Assembly: GCA_024220505.1 (NCBI GenBank)
Contig: JAKZZE010000001.1
Coordinates: 2,914,001-2,978,000 of the forward strand
Length of the DNA: 64,000 bases
Direction: 5' to 3'
DNA from: Rhizopus arrhizus
Lineage: Eukaryota > Mucoromycota > Mucoromycetes > Mucorales > Rhizopodaceae
Made by a program: the position numbers and the translations under genes. Under the pieces are notes generated by a model. The model searched no databases, was not told the origin of the DNA, and saw nothing but the letters and a program-made list of their open reading frames with translations. Shown here in pieces: positions 10,740 through 20,608 of this stretch. Every line of letters starts with the position of its first letter. Within the stretch, counting starts at the first letter, position 1.

Positions 10740-11840
10740 AATTATATAAGGAAAAAAAAAAAGGAAAAAAAAAGAAAAAAAAAAAGAAAAAACAGGGGTA
10801 CAAAATAAATTGAAGATGAGTACAAAACAAGGTGATACTTTCATTTATTTTACAAAAGAAGCAAAGAAAAAAAGTCTTTGGTGTTAAAGATATTACATTT
10901 AAATAAAAAAAAAAAGAATTTAAACTGTTTATGAATAGCCTCTCTGAATGTTTCAATAGTTAAACAGTATTAAAGAAGACTTATTTTTAATCGATAGTGG
11001 GTAACTGTAACACTGGTAAAATGAGGCTATAAAAAAAGTACTTTTTTTTTTTCCTTTTTTTTTTCTTTTTTTTTTTAAACAAAACATTCTTTCTAAAAGG
11101 TAAGTTCTTAACATTATATATATTCTATTTCTATTCTTATGGTATTTGTTCTTTAGTAAATTTGTGTTGGTTGCTTTCTTTATAGTTTAAATGGTCTTTA
11201 TAAAGTCTCTTCCAGGATTATCATTGCTTCTTTTTTTACTTGTTGCTATAAGCTTGGCTGGTGTCTTTTTTTTCTTTTTTTTTATCTCATGGTCTATCTA
11301 AAGCAAGGTACTATTACTTTTACTATATACTCGATAGCTAATATTTACTATAGATGCGTTCTGCTTCCTTTTTTTTTATACTTGTTGGTAAAGCTTAGCA
11401 AGGTTTTTCTCTTAGCCCATCTAAATAAAGGTACTATTACTTTCATTATATATACACGATAGCTAATAACTATTATAGATGAATGCTGCTTTGCTTTGGC
11501 CTCGTCTATCTCTTTTCTGTCTTTGCTTTGGTTCTTAAGTACTGATGTTTTTTCTTTTGCTTTGAGTGCCCAAGTCCTCGAATCCTTGTGTCTCTGAATC
11601 CTTGAGCTTGGCTTTTTTTTTTAAAATTTTTTTTTTGAGTTCCACGAGATTAATTGATGTATTTTTAGATTAGATGCTGCTATCCTGATGACATTAGGTA
11701 AGTCAATTACACTTTTAAAACGCTACTAGCAAAGAAATACCATGTATTGTTATTGTTATTTTATTTAAATAAAAAAAAAGCTGTTTTTTATAAACCAAAT
11801 ACCTATTTTTTGTGTATATAAAGCAATATTTATTGCAATA
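10740..11840. other. 5' region of the right accessory gene
   Basis: Non-coding sequence between the accessory gene start and the subterminal repeat array, full of poly(A)/poly(T) runs. The part 10740-11230 is the inverted copy of 1-490. No gene was seen; translations across it are homopolymer artefacts. Confidence 0.65.
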
Positions 11841-12015
11841 TGAATGGCCAATAAAGAAGTATATAAAGCTATATAAGTGGTTCATAAAGAAGTATATAAG
11901 CTATATGAGTGGTCAATAAAGAAATATATAAGGCAATATAAGTGGTCAACAAAGAAGTATATAAGGCAATATGAGTGTTCGATGAAGAAGTATATTAGGC
12001 AATATGAGCGGTCGA
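11841..12015. repeat. Subterminal ~33-bp tandem repeat of the right CACTA element
   Basis: About five and a half imperfect units built on GTGGTCAATAAAGAAGTATA followed by an AGGCAATATGA-like end. It lies about 270 bp inside the outer terminus, on the accessory-gene side, and differs from the heptamer array near the other end, so the two termini present different repeat motifs. Confidence 0.8.
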
Positions 12016-12288
12016 TAAAAGAACAAAAAGACATATAAAGTAATGTTTTAAAACGTATCATTCGTTGCTCAACCGTTGACTAGTGTTGATTAAAGCGTAA
12101 AAAATGTTTTGGTAAGAGAATGCTAAACGACCTCCTCTTGCTTGCTTAAAAGATATTAAACGCTTAATGAACTGCCGCGAAAAACGTTTAAAACAGCAAT
12201 AAAATTCCGTTGATTTGCGTTAACTTTCGCGTATTTGCGCTCATTTATGCTAAAAAACAACGTTTAATATCTCCAATTATTTGCAGTG

Positions 12289-12767
12289 TTTGAACATGCA
12301 GGTTCGAATCCTGCCTTCCTCACACCGTCTCTTCCACGCACGGTCACATGACTTCCTTAACGTGCGTCGTTTCTGGCTTTCGGTGTGTCCCGCCTGTGTG
12401 TTGCGTTGCGTGCCAGCTGGGTATCTGGTCCACCTTCCCTCCCTTTCGGTGTCCCCGTTGGCATTCCTTTCTGTTCTCTCTTTCCTCCCTGGGTTTTGAC
12501 GCCGCTGCTGTTCTGGTCGGTCTGCGTTGTGTGCTGTTTGGTGAGCAGCATTATCAGCGTTGCAAGGATGCCCACCTCGGGCTTAATGAAGCATGTCTCT
12601 CTCACTCTGTTCCAAGTCTTCGTCTGTCGCTTCAGCCAAATAATTGCCCTGCTTACCCTCCCTTCCCTTCCCCCATTACAGTTTGTATGCTTTCCCAGTT
12701 CGTTCTGTGGTCAAGCAATTAATGACACATATGTCGCCTGCATATATGACCAATAAAAAATAAAAAG
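12289..12767 (+). other. tRNA T-arm followed by GC-rich sequence with an A-rich tail (SINE-like candidate)
   Basis: 12298-12314 folds as a perfect tRNA T-arm (GCAGG-TTCGAAT-CCTGC) and 12301-12311 matches the Pol III B box GGTTCGANNCC exactly. 12315-12322 could be the 3' acceptor strand plus discriminator. The 5' part of the tRNA is missing because the CACTA terminus sits at 12288. The next 440 bp are GC-rich, unlike the surroundings, and end in an AATAAAAAATAAAAA tail immediately before the LINE target duplication. This fits a tRNA-derived SINE truncated by the CACTA element, or a tRNA relic beside an old LINE fragment. Reading frames here are not convincing. Confidence 0.45.
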
Positions 12768-12788
12768 TTTCGTCTATACTACCGAAGA
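12768..12788. repeat. LINE target-site duplication, 5' copy
   Basis: A 21-bp sequence starting TTTCGTCTATACTACCG, repeated exactly at 16584-16604. The pair brackets the LINE and the Tc1 element nested in its tail. Confidence 0.9.
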
Positions 12789-12799
12789 CACTGCTCTCT

Positions 12800-14684
12800 T
12801 TGCTTTTCAGTATCTGCTACCAGTGGTCGTATACCCCTTCTCTCTGGCGTCAAGCACAGGTGGTCCCCATCCACAAAAAGGGTGATCCTACCTCGCCAGG
12901 GAACTATCGTCCAATCTCCTTGACCTCCATCGTCCGCAAGCTCTTTGAGATGTGTCTCTTTCCCTCTGTTGAAGATGTCTCTCCTCCGCTCGATGTAGTT
13001 CAAGGTGGTTTCCGTCACCAGCGTAGTGCATTGGATCAAGCTCTCTGTCTTCATGATCTGATGCACTCTTACCGACGCCGACACAATCATTATCCTGTGG
13101 TCGCTTTCTTGGACATCAAGTCAGCCTATGATACAGTCGATCGTCGTATCATATGGCAATCGATGCTCGCCTCTTCTGCTCCTCTGTCCTTGGTGTCCTT
13201 GTTGGCCAACATGTTTGATGATGTCTCGGTGTCTGTGTTGTTGCAGAACAATGTCTCTGATCCGTTTGTGCCGAGTACAGGTGTCCTTCAGGGCTCTGTC
13301 TTGAGTCCTCACCTGTATTCTATCTATGTCAACACATTGCCAGCTCTGCTTCGTTCTGCTGCTTCTGCAACAACCACCTCGGTGCTCTCAATGTCTCCTT
13401 CTGGTCCTCCTGGTCGCTGATGGTCTTCCCTTTGGTCCTTTGGTTGGTACTGCTGCTTTGTCTTCCTCGTCTCCTACGCCCACACCCATCAACAGTCTGT
13501 TGTATGCGGATGATGTGGCGCTGGTTGGGTCTGCTAGCGAAGTTCGGCATATGCTGGACCTAGCGCAGATCCATTCTCTGACTCTTGGTTACAAGTGGAG
13601 TCCACCAAAGTGTGCTGTCTTAAATGCACCCACTACTACATCAAGTCGATATGTTCAAATGTCGCTATATGATCAAGACCTTCCCTCTGTTGAGGAGTTC
13701 ACTTACCTTGGTGTACCTTTTGATGGTAAGGGTATTTCAGTCCCTGCTATGATCAAGCATCGCGCGTCTGGTACTCTTGCTGCCATGGCTCAGCTACACT
13801 CGATGGGGCTCAACCGTCAAGGATTTACTCTGCTGCTCTCTTCTCGTCTGTTCGCTGCGTTCATACGTCCTAAGCTTGAGTATGGTCTTGCCATTGCTCA
13901 GCTTACAAGAAAGGACTTTAACGAACTCAATCGTGCGCAAGACCGATGTCTAAGGATGCTTGTCGGTGGTCATAGGACCGCCTCAACTGTAGTACTTCGG
14001 CACATTGCCAATCTACCGTCAATGTCTTTTCGTGCTGACACCCTGGTGCTCAAGTTCTGTCGTCGCTCTGAGAGTCTACCCGATGATTGTCTCTTGTCTT
14101 TGCTGTCTCAGTCTGTGCCAGTGTCTCTCCTGTCTCGACTCCGTAAGCGGCGTATCGTCCTTGATTGCCCTTCGGATGTCTCTTCATCTTCTCTTCTTGC
14201 TTCTTGGCTGCGAAGGTATCGTCAAGACCAGTTTCATAGCTTCTTACAGTCCACCCCTCAGGTTCTGATCCGCGCTTGTCGTCCTGTTCTCCGGGTGGAT
14301 CCCATCCTGTACTTGCCTGCCTCCCGTGCTGACCGGTCTCGTCTCATCAGATGGCGCATGGGTTGGATCCCAGGCAAGCCTGCTCCCTGTTCTTGTGGTC
14401 TTGGCGATACTTCTCGCTCGCACCTTATGGTCTGTACCTTGGTTCCTTCTGCTCTCTGGTGCTGTCTACCTGTGCCGCCGACTGGTTATGTGGGCCACCA
14501 CATAGATTATGTCTTGAACTTGCTTCCTGTCTCTGCTTCTGCTCGGTGTCCGCCCTTTTGGTCCGCTCTTTGTCAGATCCTCTGTCACTTTGACAAGATC
14601 TGTCATCCTGACATCGAGTACAACTCGTCTTCTCTGCCAGGTCAAGTCTGGATTGACAAGTCCTCTGCTGCTACTCTTCCATAA
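12800..14684 (+). pseudogene. LINE reverse transcriptase, 5'-truncated and frameshifted
   Basis: The first frame (12800-13420) holds the early RT blocks: HKKGDPTSPGNYRPISLTS, QGGFRHQRSALDQ and VAFLDIKSAYDTV, then TGVLQGSVLSPHLYSIY. A +1 shift near 13385-13420 leads into the second frame (13326-14684) with the catalytic NSLLYADDVAL block, FTYLGVPF and a C-terminal CSCGLGDTSRSHLMVC knuckle typical of non-LTR elements. The endonuclease domain is absent because of truncation. It is not functional as it stands. Confidence 0.87.
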
Positions 14685-14929
14685 TGACAAGCGCTCCGAT
14701 CCACCCTCTGGCTTCTACCTCCCACTGCCAAACCATTTTAGTGCACGATGCGGAGGAGACCATGGTGTTGACGAGTTGCTCAGTAGTTAGCGCTTCCATT
14801 GGCCTTTTCTCTTTCCTTTTTTTTTCGCTCTTGTGTGCTCTGCGAGTGTTTTTTGTTTCTTGTCTCTTCTCTTTTGTTTCTTGAGTATGACTATCATGAT
14901 ATTTATCGCTTGTCAATATACTCCTTATA
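14685..14929 (+). other. LINE 3' untranslated region
   Basis: T/C-rich sequence between the RT stop and the Tc1 insertion. No gene. Confidence 0.7.
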
Positions 14930-16566
14930 CAGTGGGTCAAAAAACTGCACCAATGTAACCTAATTTTTCCGAAATAAGAGCACAGGTCTGTCAGTTTAAC
15001 AGCAAACGTTATGAAACTTGAACCAAACAAAGTTAATACTATTATCATTTATTGACGAAAATTTCAAAGTCAGAAGCTGAGTATACACTTAATGCGCGTA
15101 GAGAAAAAAGCGGAGGTCGGTTGGTGCAGTTTTTTGACTTTCTTAAAATCGAATGAATCCTCCATTTTCTGCTAATACTGCTTGTATTCTGTCGGGCATA
15201 CCATCTATATATTTGATGCACTATTTCTTAGTAAACGAATTCCATTCATTTTCGACTCTTTCCCACAGTTCATGGATGCTGGTCGCCCTATTACTATACA
15301 TGCTCAGCTTTAACTTCAAATGATGCCATACATGCTCAATTGGATTAGAACCTGGGCTTTGTAAGGGCCAATTGTCAATGTAAACCATGCCACTATCTTT
15401 CATCCATTGCGTTGTGGACTTTGATCGATGTTTAGGATCATTGTCGTGCTGAAATACCGATGTTTTCCAATTCAGACCATAGTACTCCATGGTGTCCTTC
15501 AGACTTGTAGCAAGAGTTTCTTGGTATATCTCTGAATTCATGGTACCATTATAGTCCTGACATGCATATCCTGGCCCTTCGCTGGCTATATAGTCTCATG
15601 ACATGAAACCACCGCCCCCATGCTTCACAGTAACATCGATATGGTGAAGCTGTAAACGATCGCGTTTTCTTTTCCAATAATATTTGCAACCATCAGAGCT
15701 TCAAACGTTAATTTTGGTCTCATCAGAAAAGATCATATGATGCCAGTCATGTACTGTCCAGTATTGATGCTTTTTGACTCATGCCAATGGAGCCTTCTTG
15801 TGCTTTTCAGTCAATAATGGCTTCTTCTTTTTGATCTCAGCATAAATTTCAACTGAATGTAAAACATTAATGGCCGATTGATACGACATAGGGTGTCCAA
15901 TCTCCTCCAACTTCATTTGCACATCCTTGGCAGTCTTCAAACAACCTGTGAGTACTTGCCTCTTGATGTATCGACGCGTTGATTTTGCCACAATGCTCGG
16001 TTTATCTCCGCTTTTACGTATTCTATTATGCATCCACTTATTTGCATATCTATTAACGGTATTGCTATGCACTCCAACTCATTTTCCAATGACTGTAGGG
16101 TCAACGCTATCTTCCAATAACGCTTTGACACTCTTTTGAACATCGGATGGAAGCGTTTTGGGCATTTCTAATGATGGATGGACACTGGCGATGTATGATG
16201 CGTTTGGGTAAAGTAGGAAAGAAAGAAAAAGGAAAACAATTGCAAAAAAGTTTATTTTAGGGTCTCCAGTGTGACTAGGTACTCCACAGACTAATTTAAA
16301 TCTGCCGGAAAGGTCTCAGTCCGGGTATATGATATCAAACGCATTTTCATATTAAAAGTCAAAAAACTGCACCAACCGACCTCCGCTTTTTTCTCTACGC
16401 GCATTAAGTGTATACTCAGCTTCTGACTTTGAAATTTTCGTCAATAAATGATAATAGTATTAACTTTGTTTGGTTCAAGTTTCATAACGTTTGCTGTTAA
16501 ACTGACAGACCTGTGCTCTTATTTCGGAAAAATTAGGTTACATTGGTGCAGTTTTTTGACCCACTG
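14930..16566 (-). mobile_element. Tc1/mariner element B inside the LINE tail
   Basis: The ends are CAGTGGGTCAAAAAACTGCA and its reverse complement, with TA at 14928-14929 and 16567-16568. The terminal repeats are 212 bp (14930-15141 and 16355-16566) and near-identical. The core GTCAAAAAACTGCACCAA occurs at the outer end and again, inverted, at the inner end of each repeat. The transposase gene is degenerate. Confidence 0.92.
15143..16165 (-). pseudogene. Tc1 transposase of element B, multiple stops
   Basis: The frame keeps full length (341 codons, ATG 16165, stop 15143) but carries at least five internal stops. Recognisable blocks: TGCLKTAKDVQMKLEEIG, IFSDETKINV and FQHDNDPKHRS, and SPGSNPIEHVW. 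Spacing from the second Asp to Glu gives DD35E. At least four stops are TGA where relatives have Trp (TGG), with a neighbouring G also changed to A in two cases, which points to G-to-A (C-to-T) decay rather than indels. Confidence 0.88.
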
Positions 16567-16604
16567 TATATATTAATAAAAATTTTCGTCTATACTACCG
16601 AAGA

Positions 16605-16802
16605 AACTTTTCTTTTGTCGTAGCTAAAAGACATAAGCCCTCACCCAATTCCCCGGTCCGGACAGCACGTGATGTGCGGGCCGAACAAAATTTGAGGCCC
16701 TGATGTCCCTGAGACCCTGTTCTCATTACAACCCCGCTATCTGGGACAATTGAGAAAATTCGAGAGATTTCTGGACATCATCATTAAAACATATAAATAG
16801 TT
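16605..16802. other. Spacer between LINE and Merlin element
   Basis: About 200 bp, partly GC-rich, with no reading frame or repeat recognised. It ends in AAAACATATAAATAG just before the Merlin end. Confidence 0.5.
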
Positions 16803-17030
16803 GGGCTAAATGAAAGATTTACCGTCCACATTTTTGCAAGCCTGTAGCGGAGCTAAAATCAAGCATATAGGCATAAGCTATACATCATTCGAAAGCTCGG
16901 ACAATTTACTCTCAGATGGTGTAACACTTATGTCCCAAAAAGGCAACTAGCGGACATTATTGAAGCAAGAAAATAGACACTATATGGCCCTGATTTGTAT
17001 GGTTATCTATGAAAGTTTTATTTGTTTATT

Positions 17031-18357
17031 TTAAGCAGTGCGGGGCTTTTTCATGGTGGTACGAGAAGTAGGAGTATAATCTTCATCGTATTCGTTTTCG
17101 GAATCCTCATCTGAGATGAAAATAATTGGTTCCATTTCCCCTTGATCACTAATGCTATCCTCTAAGACGGTAGTCAGCAAAGATACCAGTGGACCTTGGT
17201 CGGCAATGCCTGCTCTATTGAACGACACTTGCGAAAAGCAAGCAAGCATTGCCTTCCAGTGATTACTGGCATGTTTCCTACGCCATATGAACTCCACTAA
17301 CTTCCATGGCATCATCGATGCTGTGCGGTGACGACTAGTCACTCCTCGTTTGATACCATTCCAGGTGCCTAGTAGCAGGCTGTTAGCATAGTTTAAGGAT
17401 TCTACGGTCTACACAAGTACATACCTTCAATAGTATTAGTACAAGCACCTGTCTTCGGATCACGGAACGTTTTTGAGTGATTGACCGTTTCAACAATCAA
17501 GTTTCGGCTTGGATCACTGTCAATCCCTTTATAGCCTTTCCAGCAATCTACCATAACATGGGAGCCTGTCATCAATGATTAGGTGCACTGATCATCTAGC
17601 ATATACATATTCTAATCATTACCATCCTTTACGAATGTATCGATTATTAACTTCAAGGTATTTTGATTGCGGTTAGGTACCGTCAACAAGAACACCTTAC
17701 GCTCGGGCGTACGCTCTACACCCCCAACAACCCAAACACCATCTACCCTCTTTCCCTTATTATATTTTCGCTTGCCAAACTTACTTTCGTCTATTTCAAC
17801 GACAATTGGCTGCCCATCACTGTTAACTCCACCTAAGTATGACTTGTTAATCACATACTCTGATGTAAACAAAGCATCACGTACCGACTTGTACATCTTC
17901 AATTCGCAGATCTGCCTCCATTATTTGGTATATGTCCTTAATAATGCTGCGGACCGTTGGCAGACTAAGACCAGTCATGGTAGATATTGTTCCATTTGGA
18001 ACTTGTAATAGAAAGAGGTACACTACCAATAGTGTTTGGTGGATGATGGACTTGCGACCTTGGAAAAAGGAGCCGTCCAGGTAAGAAATACGGCTACGAC
18101 CGCACGCACAGTTCCTTGAGCCACATCGCCAAAAGAATCCATCTCGGCTTGACTGGTTCAAGCGCATTTCAGAACCTTCTTTACACTTGCGTGTAGAAAA
18201 AAAAGCGACATTTTCCTTTAAATAACTTATACCAGTTGCCTTTAGTTACGTTCCCTCCCATTTAAAAACGAACTTACTTTATGGTACAGTCAGCCGTCAT
18301 AGTTTTTTCGGCAATATAGGCAAGAGTTGGCATGTTGTTAGCAGCGTTGGAAGACAT
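17031..18357 (-). pseudogene. Merlin/ISXO2-like transposase with one frameshift
   Basis: Exons 18357-18278, 18225-17623, 17565-17425 and 17368-17031 join through 52-57-nt introns. The N-terminal zinc-binding part includes STRKCKEG, DGFFWRCGSRNCACG and YLDGSFFQGRKS, typical of ISXO2-like proteins. The catalytic core reads VVEIDESKFGKRKY, HVMVDCWKGYKGI and TNTIEGTWNGIKR, matching the D, D and E blocks. The C terminus is acidic, then basic (MKKPRTA). Summed exon length is 3n+1: a one-base shift near 17893 breaks exon 2 between DLRIED and MYKSVRD. Otherwise it is well preserved, about 386 residues, so inactivation is recent or the shift is a sequence error. Confidence 0.82.
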
Positions 18358-18467
18358 GAGGTTTTTATGAAATGGAGAAACAGATGAAGGAAAGAAAAAA
18401 AAAACAAAAAGCATCTCTTTTTATATTTTTTTACAAGCTTTGTTATCATTCCGAGATCAGCCGATAG

Positions 18468-18898
18468 TGTTATTTTTGGTAACCTTGTGGGTTTATTGAG
18501 TGCTTTATATAGAAGTTTTTCTTGAAATTTCAAAGTAAGGTACTGTAGTGACCACCAGATCTTTTATGTAAGATCAAATATAAGTAAGTAAAATGTAAAG
18601 ATAAAAAAAATAAAGGGATCAGGAACTTTTTATGAGAAGGTTGCCTGTTTATTGAATAAAATATATAATAAAATATATGAGTAGAACTGTACTGTCCTTT
18701 TTCTTTGACTAAATGGTTGGGATATTTATATGCTGTAAATTTTTTTTTTTTTCTTTTTGACTTTTTTCATTTTTTTGACTTTTTTCATTTTCTTGACTTT
18801 TTTCATTTTTTTGACTTTTTTCGTTTTTTTGACTTTTTTCATTTTTTTGACCTTTCTCATTTTTTTGACTTTTTTCATTTTTTAGCTTCTTTGTTACA
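18468..18898 (-). repeat. Gypsy 1 3' LTR
   Basis: On the minus strand it starts TGTAACAAAGAAGC and ends CCAAAAATAACA. It contains a minisatellite of about 18 bp (18758-18885, T-rich, unit around GACTTTTTTCATTTTT), then a TATA-like ATATAAATATCCC (around 18722). The minisatellite reads on the minus strand as Lys/Asn/Ser repeats, but no gene is implied. Confidence 0.9.
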
Positions 18899-19558
18899 GA
18901 TCGTCGGACCACGGGAAGAATCGTCCTCGATTCTTGACCAAACATCTGATTGTTTAATCTTCAGAGACAGGGCACGGAAAAGGCTATACCCAGGTACAAT
19001 TGTTTTAAGGGCTGTTTGTTTTGCTGCTATGTAAATAGATACTGATTCTGGTGTGGGCTTTGGCCTTCTGAACTTGAAATGAGCCCATCTTGATACATTC
19101 ATTGATATAATTTCACAAAGAGAGTCTTTTAGTTCTTGCAAACGTTCAATTTCTCTTATAGCCTCTTTGTATTGTTCATATTGATTTTGTATAAGAGCTT
19201 CAATGTTCATTAGTAACTCCAAATCATCTTCTTTCTCCCAATTGTCTTCTTGGGTTTCTTGTTTGTAACCTTCTACCATCGCCTTGATTCCTTCTATAGT
19301 GTATATCGCGTATTCTTCTCTTGTATAGGTAGTACCATCGATTTCATATGTAAGATTCGTAGGTCCAACATTACAATCTTCCCACATTATTAAAAAATCG
19401 TTCATGACAGTCAGAGCTGCTTCATAACCTTGTTCTTGGTAAACTTTTGTTATGTATGTGTCCATATCCATGGAAAATACACTGTCATTCTTGTTAGCCA
19501 TTGGTATGGGGACTTGTTCGTTTGTTTTGTTCATTGAAATAAAATATAACTTTTCCAT
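18875..19558 (-). CDS. Extra ORF of gypsy 1 downstream of integrase (unknown)
   Basis: A 227-residue open frame that starts 71 bp downstream of the integrase stop and ends inside the 3' LTR. It is acidic in the middle (QETQEDNWEKEDDLELLMN) and predicted helical, with no signal peptide or membrane segment, so it does not look like an envelope protein. The N terminus has Met-rich short stretches; the C-terminal third is basic (HFKFRRPKPTPE). No known domain was recognised. Integrity of the frame and full codon use argue that it is a real third gene; the LTR tail (CNKEAKK) is probably incidental. Confidence 0.6.
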   Translation of the reverse strand: MEKLYFISMNKTNEQVPIPMANKNDSVFSMDMDTYITKVYQEQGYEAALTVMNDFLIMWEDCNVGPTNLTYEIDGTTYTREEYAIYTIEGIKAMVEGYKQETQEDNWEKEDDLELLMNIEALIQNQYEQYKEAIREIERLQELKDSLCEIISMNVSRWAHFKFRRPKPTPESVSIYIAAKQTALKTIVPGYSLFRALSLKIKQSDVWSRIEDDSSRGPTICNKEAKK

Positions 19559-20608
19559 TTTTTTTTTCTTTTATATTTATATATTCTTCCTGAGTTGATG
19601 ATTGATACGAGTCAGATGTTGTTTCATCTTAATGAAACAACTCCTTTGTTTGTTCATCCAGGTTGGTCATGATATGCCTCAGGTTTTCTTGACACCATTG
19701 TACTTTCGGTAACAGGTACGGTTTCATTCTGTTTCCGTGTACCCTTCTTAATTTGGTATCGTCTGGGTTCATGCTCTTGATGTGATACGTGCCTTTACCT
19801 AATATGTGTTGTACAATATAAGGTCCTTCCCACTTGTCCTGTAACTTTGCTGACCAAGATGTGGATAAGTAATCTTTATAGATGAGGACTAAGTCTCCTA
19901 ATCTAAATGGAGGTTTGAGTTCTTTGCGCTCATCTAATATCTTGTTTTCTATCTGCTTCTTTTGTGATTCTTGTGTTTGGCGTATATTTTGCGCTGCAAC
20001 TTCTCTTATGTTACTGAGATTATGTATTTGATGGATTGTCCTGTGTTTCAAAATGGCCTCAAACTTTGGTGAGTTTCGTTCATATATATGATAGTCCATG
20101 TCGAATGGCGTCTTTGGTTCGTATCCGTATAGTAGGAAGAATGGCGTTTGTTGAGTGGATGCTTGTTTAATTGTTCGATAAGCGAAAAGTGCCGCTGGTA
20201 AGTATTGGTCCCAGTCTTCTTTTTCTTCCATACTTCTTTTCTGTAATATTTGTCCTATCGTTCTGTTGAATCGTTCTATTAATCCGTTACTTTGTGGGTT
20301 ATACGGTGTAGTTGTTTTGTGTATAATTGAATATGTTCTACAAACTTGCTGTAAAAGCTTGCTGACAAACGGTTTGCCATTATCGGAAACTATAATAGTT
20401 GGACATCCATGCCTACATATGATCTCTTCGTATAAGAATAGCGAAATTTCGGAAGCTGTTTGAAAACGGATGGGTCTGGCTTCAACATATTTGGTGAGGT
20501 AGTCAATTGCTGCGACAATATATCGATATCCAGCTCTAGACGCTTGTACATGCTTAACATCTAATGCTATTCGATCAAAAGGTTTTGTAGATACTGGTAC
20601 AGGATATA

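Larger units (their letters stand above)
7826..12288 (-). mobile_element. Right CACTA/EnSpm-type element, complete ends, Tnp2 deleted
   Basis: The terminal inverted repeats are CACTGCAAATAATTGG at 7826-7841 and its reverse complement at 12273-12288, 16 bp and perfect. The internal layout mirrors the left element, but the Tnp2 gene is reduced to its 3' end (9128-9287) while the accessory gene at 9481-10728 is intact, so this is a non-autonomous deletion derivative. The flanks are AAA (7823-7825) and TTT (12289-12291), not a direct 3-bp duplication, suggesting that it did not arise by one simple insertion at this site. Confidence 0.85.
12789..16583 (+). mobile_element. 5'-truncated LINE with nested Tc1 element
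   Basis: Bounded by exact 21-bp target duplications. The body is GC-richer than its surroundings and begins inside the reverse transcriptase domain, so 5' truncation during target-primed reverse transcription is likely. The 3' end is a short TATTAATAAAAAT tail (16569-16583), separated from the body by Tc1 element B (14930-16566). Confidence 0.87.

Noticed and set aside
12357..12756. Three overlapping frames in the GC-rich segment
   Set aside because: No conserved motif, several competing frames, and high GC makes chance open frames likely.
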